32,952 bases of DNA, from assembly GCA_016741915.1 (NCBI GenBank), contig JACVCS010000043.1:1-32952 (forward strand), written 5' to 3'. The notes under the pieces were generated by a model. The model was not told the DNA's origin. It saw nothing but the letters and a program-made list of their open reading frames with translations, and searched no databases. How positions within the stretch are numbered: position 1 is the first letter of the stretch; each line of letters begins with the position of its first letter. This stretch comes from Phycisphaerales bacterium (GTDB lineage: Bacteria; Planctomycetota; Phycisphaerae; Phycisphaerales; UBA1924). Of this stretch, positions 8,266 through 17,800 are shown one piece after another. The translations under genes and the position numbers were made by a program.

Positions 8266-8512
8266 GGAGCATTCGGGGGTCGTGATGGAGCAATCAGGGG
8301 TCGTGATGGAGCAATCAGGGGTCGTAACGGAGCATTCAGGGGTCCTCATGGAGCAATCAGGGGTCCTCATGGAGCAATCAGGGGTCCTCATGGAGCATTC
8401 AGGGGTCCTCATGGAGCAATCAGGGGTCCTCATGGAGCAATCAGGGGTCCTCATGGAGCATTCGCAGGGCGTGATGGACCATTCGCAGGGCGTGATGGAC
8501 CATCTGGGGTCC
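8266..8512. repeat. 21-bp minisatellite, about 11.8 units
   Basis: Eleven complete units of consensus GGAGCAATCAGGGGTCCTCA+T, plus a 16-bp partial unit. Variable positions follow a pattern: the sixth-to-eighth bases read ATT, AAT, AAT in three successive rounds, so the array has a 63-bp higher-order period. Units 4-6 and 7-9 are identical copies. Units 1-3 end GTGAT or GTAAC, and the last units change to TTCGCAGGGCGTGAT. Two plus frames and one minus frame stay open only because 21 is divisible by three. I see no reason to call it coding. Confidence 0.92.
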
Positions 8513-8638
8513 AAAAAGATCTCTTCCTGACCAACGTTGGGCCGGAAAAGGTCCGATACCCAGCACAGATCGCGGCGTGGTCTCGCCTTCGGGGCATTGA
8601 TGCCCCGGGATACGCTGCTGCGCGAGGCCGAGCGCCGA

Positions 8639-8716
8639 CGCTTCGCCTCTTCGCGTCTTCGTGCTCCGTCTTCTCGGTCTTCTCCGCGTCCTCCGCGTTG
8701 CCTCTTTCCCCGGGTT
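8639..8716. repeat. Pyrimidine-rich interspersed repeat, copy D
   Basis: Starts with the CTTCGCGTCTTCGTGC core shared with copies A-C, then continues through tandem-like TCCGTCTTCTCGG and TCTTCTCCGCGTCCTCCGCG to CCTCTTTCCCC. It ends only a few bases before the pheA start codon. Confidence 0.72.
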
Positions 8717-8721
8717 CCCGC

Positions 8722-9867
8722 ATGGCCAAGAGCAAGAAAAGCCCAGCCGCTCCTTCGATCAACCTCAGCGACCTGCGCCAGCGCATCGACAGGATCGATC
8801 GCCAGCTCGTCGATCTGCTCAACGCGCGCTCGGGGCTTGTCGTTCAGGTCGGCAAGTACAAGCAGGCGAACAACATCCCCATCTACGCCCCGCACCGCGA
8901 GGCGGAGGTGCTCTCGCGCGTTTTGGGGCACAACAAGGGCCCGCTGAGCAACCGCGCGGTGGAGGGGGTCTACCGCGAGATCATGTCCGGGTCGTTCGCG
9001 CTCGAGAAGCCGCTGGCCATCGGGTTCCTCGGGCCCCCGGGCAGTTACAGCCACCTGGCGGCGAAACGCCACTTCGGCTCCAGCGTGCAGTTCGAGGACC
9101 TGCACGAGATCGCCGGCGTCTTCACCGAGGTCGCCCGCGGGCACGTGGACTACGGCATGGTCCCGATCGAGAACTCGATCCACGGCAGCGTCGCCGAGAC
9201 GCTCGACAGCTTCGCCCGCTTCCACACCAGCGTGAACGTCTACGCCGAGGTGCAGCTCGAGGTGCACCACGCCTTGCTTGCCAACTGCGCCCCGAGCATG
9301 GTCAAGCGGATCTACAGCAAGCCCGAGGTCTTCAGTCAGTGCCGATCGTGGCTGGCGACGCAATACCCCAAGGCGGAGCAGATCGCGGTGGCGAGCAGTT
9401 CCAAGGCCGTGCAGATGGTCGCGGAGGAGAAGGGGTCGAAGAAAGGACGGGGCGGGGGGGGTGGGAGTGCGGCGATCGGCAGCACCCTCGCGGCGGAGCT
9501 GTATGGCGTGAACGTCCTCTTCGAGAAAATCGAAGACCGCTCCGACAACCTCACCCGCTTCTACGTCATCGCCCGCCAGCACGCCAGCCCCAGCGGCGAC
9601 GACAAAACCAGCGTCATGTTCACCACGCTGAACAAGCCCGGCGCCCTCGCCCGCGTGCTGGCGGACTTTCACGAAGCCGGGGTCAACCTCACGCACATCG
9701 ACAAACGCCCCAGCGGGCGCAGCAACTGGACGTACACGTTCTTCATCGACGCGCAGGGGCACCAGCGCGACAAGTCGGTCGTCGACGCGCTGAGCCGGGC
9801 GAAGAAGCACTGCAAGGAACTGGTCGTGCTGGGGAGCTTCCCGCGCAGTCGGCGGATACTCGGTTGA
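8722..9867 (+). CDS. pheA: Bifunctional chorismate mutase / prephenate dehydratase
   Basis: Makes phenylpyruvate from chorismate via prephenate in phenylalanine synthesis. Residues about 14-95 are an AroQ-type chorismate mutase domain (LRQRIDRIDRQLVDLLNAR, then VGKYKQ). About 98-290 is prephenate dehydratase (GFLGPPGSYSHLAA, VPIENSIHGSV, and the catalytic NLTRF segment). About 300-375 is an ACT regulatory domain with GALARVL and a variant of the phenylalanine-binding ESRP motif, reading DKRPSGRSNW. An unusual linker, KKGRGGGGG, sits in the dehydratase domain before AAIGSTLAAELYG. 381 residues. The ATG at 8722 gives the normal N-terminus; the open frame upstream is only translated minisatellite. 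No clear ribosome-binding site; repeat copy D abuts the start. Confidence 0.95.
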   Translation: MAKSKKSPAAPSINLSDLRQRIDRIDRQLVDLLNARSGLVVQVGKYKQANNIPIYAPHREAEVLSRVLGHNKGPLSNRAVEGVYREIMSGSFALEKPLAIGFLGPPGSYSHLAAKRHFGSSVQFEDLHEIAGVFTEVARGHVDYGMVPIENSIHGSVAETLDSFARFHTSVNVYAEVQLEVHHALLANCAPSMVKRIYSKPEVFSQCRSWLATQYPKAEQIAVASSSKAVQMVAEEKGSKKGRGGGGGSAAIGSTLAAELYGVNVLFEKIEDRSDNLTRFYVIARQHASPSGDDKTSVMFTTLNKPGALARVLADFHEAGVNLTHIDKRPSGRSNWTYTFFIDAQGHQRDKSVVDALSRAKKHCKELVVLGSFPRSRRILG

Positions 9868-9891
9868 GTGAAGCCCGTAGCCGAGCACGTG

Positions 9892-10046
9892 CCACCGATC
9901 GCGGCTTTGCGCGATCGGTGGTTCTGTGCGGATCCTTGGATGAGAGAAGCTTGAAGCCGACATCGTGCCACCGATCGCGGCTTTGCGCGATCGGTGGTTC
10001 TCTTCTCAAACGTGTCCAGCGCACCGATCGTCTTCGACGATCGGTG
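9892..10046. repeat. Three GATCGG hairpins between pheA and the convergent membrane-protein gene
   Basis: Copies 1 (9892-9921) and 2 (9968-9997) are identical: a 12-bp perfect stem CCACCGATCGCG/CGCGATCGGTGG with the loop GCTTTG. Copy 3 (10022-10046) has an 11-bp stem CACCGATCGTC/GACGATCGGTG with the loop TTC. They fill the space between two converging stop codons (9867 and 10052). None is followed by a T-run. They may act as bidirectional transcript 3' ends or as REP-like mobile palindromes. Confidence 0.88.
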
Positions 10047-10051
10047 GCACG

Positions 10052-11281
10052 TTACTCGCCGCTCTTCTTGCTCGAACGCTTCTTGCCGCCGGCGGATGAG
10101 CGTTTCTTCGCGGGCTTGGGCTCTGCGTGCGCGTGCTCGCCCATAGGAATGAGCCCCTGCGTCTGGATCGCCAGCCCGACCAGCGCCACCGCCAACCACA
10201 CGGCGATCCACCCGCCGGCGCTGAGGTTGAGCATCTCGCGCCCCGGCAGGTTGAGCCCGTGCGCCAGCCACGAAGCGCTGGGGAGCATCACCGCCGCCCC
10301 GGTGAACGACGTGACGGTCGCGGCGGCCCAGTGCGGCATCACCAGGCCGATGGCGATGCCGCCCGCGGCGCCGATGAGCGCCCCGACCATGATCCACAGC
10401 CGCTCGCCGCCGGGCGTGCGCTCCCAGCGTGCGCCGATCTCTTCGCGCAGGGCCTTGGAGAACGCGCGGGCGGACTCGGCCGCGGCGCTGACCTGCGCCG
10501 ATGTGTTAATCAGCGAGCCCCCGGCGGGGTCCTGATGCAGCGGGTCCTTGGGCGTCGGCGCGGTGGTGCGGGGCGCGGGTTTGTTCACGCCGGTGTTCGC
10601 GGCATCGGGCTTGGGCTTCGTGCCGCGGGCATCGCTCGGCGCGGGCTGCGTCGGCTGCTTGGGCTTGGGTTGAGGCTTGGCGCGAGGTGCGGGGGCAGGG
10701 CCCGGGTCGGGCAGGTCGGGGTCGATCAGCGGGGCGTCGTTGGGCTGATCGGGGGTGGTGACGATGGGTTGTTCACCGCCGCCCATGCCGGTGTCGGGTG
10801 GCTCTGGATAATCTGTCGGTTCGATCAGTGAAACCCCGGCAGCGGCGGTGAGTCGCGTCGAGCCGGTGGTGAGTGAGAACCCGGCCGAGATCATGAGCGC
10901 GAACCCGGCGGCGAGGATCGCCCCGAACGTCGCGGCGGTGGTCAGGCGGTACATCGCAACGCCCAAGAGGCAGCCGACGACCATCCCGATGAACAAACCA
11001 AGGTAAGGTGAAATACCTGATCCGCCGGCGAGCACAGGCCAGAAGAAGTACCCAAACAATCCACAGACAATGCACGAAACGACGGTGGTGGCGGGGCGGA
11101 GAACGCTCGAACCCACCAGCCACAGGACTAGCCCGGTGATCAGGGCCAGGCCCACGAGGATGTGGACGAGCCACGGGAGGGCCTGAAGCGAGGAAACCAG
11201 GCTTGAGAGGCCCGGATTTGAGGGCTGGGCCGCGAGGGTGAGCAGGGGGTCGAAACCGGGATGGATCAGCGGGGCGGTCAT
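10052..11281 (-). CDS. Polytopic membrane protein with proline-rich central linker, function unknown
   Basis: A 409-residue protein I cannot place in a family. Four membrane helices lie near the N-terminus (about 37-56, 64-84, 93-111, 115-135). Then comes a Pro/Asp/Lys-rich, probably disordered linker (about 145-280), a short soluble segment, and three more helices (about 297-317, 320-340, 359-379). The tail is Lys/Ser-rich (KKRSSAGGKKRSSKK). The glycine-rich helices (GALIGAAGGIAIG) suggest tight helix packing. I chose the ATG ending at 11281; the open frame extends upstream to 11560 but that part lacks conserved character. It is divergent from the giant surface-protein gene and convergent with pheA. 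Confidence 0.72.
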   Translation of the reverse strand: MTAPLIHPGFDPLLTLAAQPSNPGLSSLVSSLQALPWLVHILVGLALITGLVLWLVGSSVLRPATTVVSCIVCGLFGYFFWPVLAGGSGISPYLGLFIGMVVGCLLGVAMYRLTTAATFGAILAAGFALMISAGFSLTTGSTRLTAAAGVSLIEPTDYPEPPDTGMGGGEQPIVTTPDQPNDAPLIDPDLPDPGPAPAPRAKPQPKPKQPTQPAPSDARGTKPKPDAANTGVNKPAPRTTAPTPKDPLHQDPAGGSLINTSAQVSAAAESARAFSKALREEIGARWERTPGGERLWIMVGALIGAAGGIAIGLVMPHWAAATVTSFTGAAVMLPSASWLAHGLNLPGREMLNLSAGGWIAVWLAVALVGLAIQTQGLIPMGEHAHAEPKPAKKRSSAGGKKRSSKKSGE

Positions 11282-11842
11282 GGTCGATTGGGAGCGGAAA
11301 AGCGGGGTTGAGGGGAAGGCCGAGATGGTCGGCAGTTGGCGGCGAGGTTTCTTGAAGGGAAACGGGGCACCGTGAGGAGATATGGATCGGCCCGAGAAGG
11401 GAAACGGGAGCAAAGAACATCTGGAGGGCAATGACCCGCGAAGTGGGACGTTGACTTTGGCGGGTGGAAAGTGCGCCGTGGGGAACCGCTCGGGGCCCGA
11501 AGAGGGCTTCTGAGGTGTTGTTCTGAGGCGGGTAAACCCCGCTGTACCCATGGTGACCAAGCGAGCGACAACTCATTGTGAATGCAGGACTTGCGAGCGA
11601 TGGCGGGGGTCGGTACGCTTGACGGTTCCACGCCTCGGTCGCGGGGTGGTGGTGGCCGCGCACGCGGAGGTGTTTGTGCGTCGCGGAGACATCATGGAAC
11701 TTGTGGGGCCCTTCGGCTGGTGACGGCTGGAGGGAGCAGTGGTGGGCGTCGGATGACGGAGCGATGAAGCACCGTCGGCGGCGCGGACAGACGGAGTGTC
11801 GGTTAAGCGAGAGGCCGGAGTGCCTGTTCGCAGGAGTGGATC
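11282..11842. other. Gene-free region between divergent genes
   Basis: I see no gene here. It must carry the promoters for the minus-strand membrane protein and for the giant plus-strand gene, but I could not identify a convincing -35/-10 pair. The only clear signal is the ribosome-binding site at its right end. Confidence 0.6.
11832..11836 (+). promoter_or_regulatory. Shine-Dalgarno site of the giant surface-protein gene
   Basis: AGGAG six bases before the ATG at 11843. It decides the start of the 3,482-residue protein. Confidence 0.85.
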
Positions 11843-14800
11843 ATGAGCAAGACTCGTCGCTGGATGGACAAGATCCTTGGTACCCGCAGCGCGGAGACCG
11901 CGTCGTTCAAGTCGCGCTTGGGCAAGGGTGAGCGTGCGGAGCGTTCGGCGGCGATGCTTGCGCAGGCCGCGGGGGCGGGTCATAGCGGGATGCTCGAACA
12001 GCTCGAACAGCGGCAGTTGCTCTTCACGCTGCAGGTGTCGACAGCGGATCCGACCTTCGTTGCCGACCCGAACAACCCGGGCTTCGGCACGGTCACGTCG
12101 ACGTTCGGGTACTTCATCCCGTTCCTGTCGGCGAACATCCCGGGGGAGACGCAGCGCACCGGCATCGTCGAAAACTTCGATCAGCGTGCGCCGTCTGTTG
12201 GCGTGAATATTCCTGCGAACCTTGATAATGCGGTTGCCCCGGGCCAGCAGGCGACGTTCTTCGGATTATTTGCCTCCAGCGGCGGCGCGAACACGGTGCG
12301 CATCACGGCGGTTCCGGCGCCCGGTAACGGGAACACACTGAACATCACCATCGCTGCGGGCGGGTGGATTGAACTGGTCTTCCGGACGGGTCCTGGGAAC
12401 AACGCTACGCCGCGGACGTTTATTGGTTGGGAATGGACGAACCCGAACAACAACCCGTTGCCCGCCACGCTTCGAGTGGATGCGAGAGCGGTTGCTATTG
12501 GCGCAGCGGTTTCGACGGCGATCCCGGGCGGTGACGGCTTGGCGGACAACCCGCGCCCGGTTGACGCGGCGACACCGAACGGCCCGACGATCCACAGCTT
12601 CGACTTTGCGCAGGGTTTCCAGGCGATCCGTTTGAACAACACGGGCGGCGCTCCGCTGACGCTGGCGATCCAGGACAACGTCACGGGCATCATTCCGCCC
12701 GCGCGGTTTGCGGCGTATCTCAACGCACGTCTCTTCGGTGCGCAGATCAGCCTCTACGGCCGCGCTGACGAAGCGACCCCGGCGCCGAACGACGGCACCG
12801 CGCTGCAGGTGCTCGACCTGTACGGTCGCGACATGACCGCGACGATCAACATGGGCATCCCCGAGGGTGATACTCGGCTGCTGGCCGACGCCAACGGCGA
12901 CGGCATCCCCGACTTCAATGACGGCATCGGTCGCATCAACCTGATCCGCGGCGATGCCCGCGCCGGGTTCAGCATCGTCGGCGGCACGATCGCTTCGACC
13001 CCCGCCGGGTTCCAGTTCACCATCGCTTCATCCAGCCTGACCGACGCGTTCCGCACCGGCGGGTTCGCGCTCGAGGGCAGCTTTGTCGGCGGTACGTGGC
13101 AGTTCCGCGGGTTTGAAGATACCGCCGCAACGGTGATCATCGGCTCGCCCTGGATCCGCGATAACCGCAACACCGACGTCTACCTCAGCGGACCGACGGG
13201 CGTAGATAACACCTTCGGCATCCCCGTAACGACCCCGGGCCTGACGCAGGAAGTGCGGGTCTTCGGCGCGGTGAACCGTCCGAACGGCAACCCGGCCGGC
13301 GCGTGGGCACGCTACCCGTACGCCAACGCGACCGGTCACTTCGGTCTGACGGGCACGATCCTTGAGAACACGCTGGTGCCGGCGGTGAACCCCGTGCAGC
13401 CGGCGCCCGTTGCCAACCCGATCATCGAGCAGGGTGTGGGCTTTGACGCCGCGACTTTGCTGGCCAACCGCGTGTGGGGACAGTTCCAGGTTGACGGCCT
13501 GCTCTTCGGTGCGGTGCGGTTCAACGGCTCGCTGAGCCGGATTTCGGTCTCGAACCCCGCGGCGAACATCATCATCGATGGCGACCTCGGTCGTCTGGTG
13601 GTCAACGGCAACCTCGGTGGCACGCGGAACCCCAACAGCACGGCGCCGAGCGACGGCTTCCGCACCTTCCCCAGCCAGATCACCGTCGGGCGTTCGCTGG
13701 GTCAGGTGCTGGTCAGCGGGCGCATCATCGGCACGCCGATCACGGTGCTGGGTGCGACGAACGACCCGAACCGCGCGACGACGGAGTTCCTGCGCTACGG
13801 CGAGGCGGAAGTCATCCAGTTCTTCAACCCGGCGCTGACGGCCGAGCAGGCGGCGGCGCAGATCCTCGCGGCATCGCGGAACCTTGCGGGCAGCGGCCCG
13901 TTCATCTTCGGCGGCAGCGTGGGCGACGGTGCGATCTATCGCAACGACTCGCTCCCCGGCGCGGAGTTTGTGGGCACGGGTCTGCGCGGGGCGATCATCA
14001 CGGGCACCATCGGACTGGGCAACAGCCAGTTCCACGCCGAGGACACCTCGGACGTGTACGCCTTCGCGGCGAACACGGGATCGACGATCTCGGTCAACGT
14101 GGCGTGGGCACCGGGACAGCCGGCGCAGAGCACCGAGAACCTGTACGCACGCATCGTGGACATCAACGGTCGCGTTCTGGCGACGCACCCCTTCGCGTTC
14201 CTGTCGCCGAACTTCGCGTTGCCGAACAACCAGTTCTCGGTGCAGTTCAACTTTGTTGCGCCGTCGACCGAGGTGTACTACCTCGTGCTGGGCGCATCGG
14301 GTGACGGTCAGTTGAACACGTCCGTTGGCTATACCGCGACCATCAGCGGACAGGCGGCGGTGACGGTCGGGCAGATCTCCGTCGGCGGCGGCACCTCCGG
14401 CGCGGGGATGCCGATCTTCGTTCAGAACGGCGCGGTGGGCATGATCCGCGTGGGCAACGGCTACATCGATGTCGATGGAACGGTGGTGGACTTCACCGAC
14501 CCGATCCAGTCGGTCGAAGGTGTTGCGGACTATCTCGCGCTCACGGGCGGCAACTTCTCCATCGCCGGAAGTGTGTACAGCATCATCGCGGGTTCGGATA
14601 TCCGCGCCAGCGCTATCAACGTCGGCGGCAACCTCGGCTCGCTCTACACCGGTCGGTTCTTCTCCACCGACAACGAAGGTACCAGCGGGGTGGGCTTCGG
14701 CTTCGGTAACGTTCACAACGGCTCGCTGACCGTCGGCGGTTCCATCGGCATCATCGATATCTCCGGCTCCATCGCCTTCCAGAACACCCCCACCGGCGAA

Positions 14801-17800
14801 GTGACCAACACCCGCCCCGGCGGGTGGACCCTCCGCACGGGTGCGGCGAACACCGGGCCCGGCAACATCGGGCAGTTCCTCGTCGGTGAGTTCATCAACG
14901 GCAGCGCCGGCGCGGGTCAGGGTGGCTTCACCCTCGTCACCAGCGCGGGCTCGATCATCGACCGCTGGGTCATCGGTACCCGTGGCGGCACCGCCGACAC
15001 CGGGCGCATCGTCCTCGGTTCGCCTCAGCTCAACCTTGGTGCGGGGACCGACGTTCGGTTCTTCGACTTCCGCGGTGTGGCGAACGGCGTCGGTGGCACG
15101 CTTCTGGATACGGCCTTCCAGCTCAACCTCGCGTACAACCAGACCCAGACCATCGAGGACGAGTCCGGCGCGACGTACAGCATCACCATCACCGGCGGCC
15201 TGCCGGCGCAGGGTGCCGCCAGCAGCGCGGGCACGATCTTCTTCCTGCCCGCGGGGAGCGCCTCGATCATCGGGCGCGTGACCGCGACGCTCAACGGTGC
15301 GGCGAACTTCGTCGTGACCAACAACTCGGGCCAGCTCGGTCGCGTGGCGCTGGACAACATCACCCTGAACATCAACAACCCCGCGGGCACCGCGCGATCG
15401 AACGTCCTGTTCCAAGGCAACGGCGAGATCGACGTGCGCAGCCTTCGCGCGGCCGGCGGCACTCTGACGGCCATCCGCAACAGCACGCCGAACGGCGACC
15501 TCGTCTCTGTCGACGTGCAGGCGCTGGGCAGCATCACCATCGATAGCGGTTCGCTGGGCTATACCGAGAACCTCTCGGGGTTGGGCAACTCGAACTTCGG
15601 CACCTTCCTCGGCACCATCTCGGGCCTTCAGGCCAACGTCGGTGCGCCTCTCGGTGTGAATCCTCTCACGGTCAACGCTTCGCCCGGCAGCACCGGCGGC
15701 GGTGGTGGCGGCGGCGGCGTCAACGACGCCTTTGTTCCGGTGCGGATCATCGACAACGTGGCGCGGCTTGAGGACGTCGGCACACCCTTCGACGGTTACC
15801 TCGAAGGTCTGGTCGTTCGCACGGGCAACCTGGCGACGGTCTCCGCCGCTCGCATCGGCGATGTGATCCTGCAGTCGTCCGGTCTGATCAACAGCATCAC
15901 GGCGAACCCGAACGCCATCCGCGGCGGCGGGGTCTTCCGCGGGATCACCGGCTCGATCTATGCCGGGAGCATCCTGGCGGTGGACGTGGGCGACGGTCTG
16001 GCGGGCCCCGGCAGCACGGGCTTTGCCAGCGCGGGCATCTTCGCGGAGAACGACATCGGCCGCGTCGTCGCGGGTCTGCGCTATACCGGCGCGTCGCTCA
16101 ACGGCGTCATCGCGGCGCGGAATATTGGTGCGAACCCCGCGGGCGGTCCGGCGCTCAACGGCATCAACGCCATCGAGGTCTACAACGGCAGCGTTAACGG
16201 CGCGTTCATCTCGGTGAGCAACCTGGACTTCTGGTGGCGTTCGGCGCGGAATGCGTCGGTCAACGGCACAACCCCGGGCGACGTGCCGACGGCCGCGGGC
16301 ACGATCCACCGCATCACCCTGAGCAACACTTCGCTGGTCCGCAGCAGCATCTTCTCAACCGCGGTGAACAACATCACCATCACCGGCGGCAACTGGGACG
16401 CGTCGACGCTCGAAACGCAGGCCACGGGCGGCGCGACCGACCCGCAGACGGGTCTGACTTCGGGCAGCGTGAACATGATCTCCGCCGACGCGTTCGTGAA
16501 CACGACGCTCGACGGCGAGGTCGGCGAGTACCGCAACTCGGCCATCACGGTCGCGGGCGACTTGCAGATGCTCATGGCCACGGGCATCAACGGCGACATC
16601 AGCGACACGAACATCACGGTTGGGCGTAACGTCACCGCGCAGATCACGGCGCGGAACATGCTGCGTGCGAACGTGAGCATCTCGGGCCGTACGAACTTCA
16701 TCTTCATGCGTGGGGATATCCGCGCCAGCGAGTTCAACACCGGTGCCATCTCGGTCTTCAACGTCAGCGGGAACATCCGCTCGTCGAACTTCACCGCGGC
16801 GGGTGCGATCACGCAGTTCATCGCCGGCGGCGAGATGACCAATGTGGCGATCAACTCCACCGGTGCGGCCGGTGGGATCACGTACCTCACGGCGCGGTCG
16901 TTCAGCGGGTCGCTCAGCAGCTCGGGCAACCTGGGCACGATCTTCATGACCGGCGGCGACTTCACGGGCAGCATCACCACCACCGCGCTGAACCCCGCGG
17001 GCGCGAACATCACGTTCCTGTACGCCACGCGCGACCTGAACCTTTCGCTGAACATCGCGGGTGATGTGGGCACGATCTACGCCGGTCGCAACGTCGGTCG
17101 GCGTGAGGTCGACGGCGTGACGGGCCTTGCCAACACGCCCGACGTGATCAACATCAGCGGCAACCTCACGACCATCACCGCGGGCGGGCAGCTCTATGCC
17201 GACGTTCGCGTTGGGCAGTCGATCCTGGGCCTGGTCTACACCGGGTTCGCGGCGCCGGTTCTGGCGACGCCGGGCAACGCGGCCTCCGATCAGGTCTCCG
17301 ACGCGACGATCACCGCGTACGGGCGGATCGCCGGTGTCTACTGGTTCGGTGACTTCGGCGGACGTATCACCAGCTTCTCCGGCGGCGTCGGACTGATTTA
17401 CATCGTCAACGGCTCCGTCCGCTCCAACGCCTCCATCGAGGTTCGCGACGGTGACCTGTCCACCCTCTACATCATCTCCGGGCACCTGCTGGGCAACGTC
17501 TCGGCTCGCGACGGGTCCATCGGCACCATCTACGTCGTGGGCGATCCGACCGTCTTCGGCAACATCGGTGTTGATCCCAACCTGTCGCTCAACTCAACCA
17601 CCGGCACCATCGCCAGCCAGTTCCGCACGCAGCTGCCCCCCGGCAGCCCCAACCCCGCGGCGGTCAACGGCGACGGCATCCGCAACGGTCCGACCATCTC
17701 CGCGGGCCTGGATATCACCACCATCTACGCCAGCGGCGGGATGTACGAGTCGGCGATCGTCGCCGGTCGAAGCATCCAGTCCGTCTACGTCGGGCGCGGG

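Larger units (their letters stand above)
8088..8721. other. Gene-free, repeat-rich gap between the pyrophosphorylase and pheA
   Basis: No convincing gene. From left to right it holds a purine-rich stretch with a 19-bp direct repeat (GCGGGGAGAGATTCACAAA at about 8132 and 8151), a GTGCTGAG-type simple repeat (about 8200-8234), the 21-bp minisatellite (8266-8512), and a pyrimidine-rich stretch (8639-8716) that is an inverted relative of the left purine-rich one. Open frames across it are a by-product of a repeat length divisible by three. Confidence 0.8.

Noticed and set aside
8266..8512. CRISPR array
   Set aside because: Units are contiguous with no spacers.
8227..8721. Open frame that would add 165 residues of GAIRGPH-type repeats to PheA
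   Set aside because: It is translated minisatellite; PheA has a normal N-terminus at 8722, and other frames of the repeat are equally open.
9892..10046. Intrinsic terminators for pheA
   Set aside because: Stems are strong but no T-run follows any copy, so they are listed as repeats.
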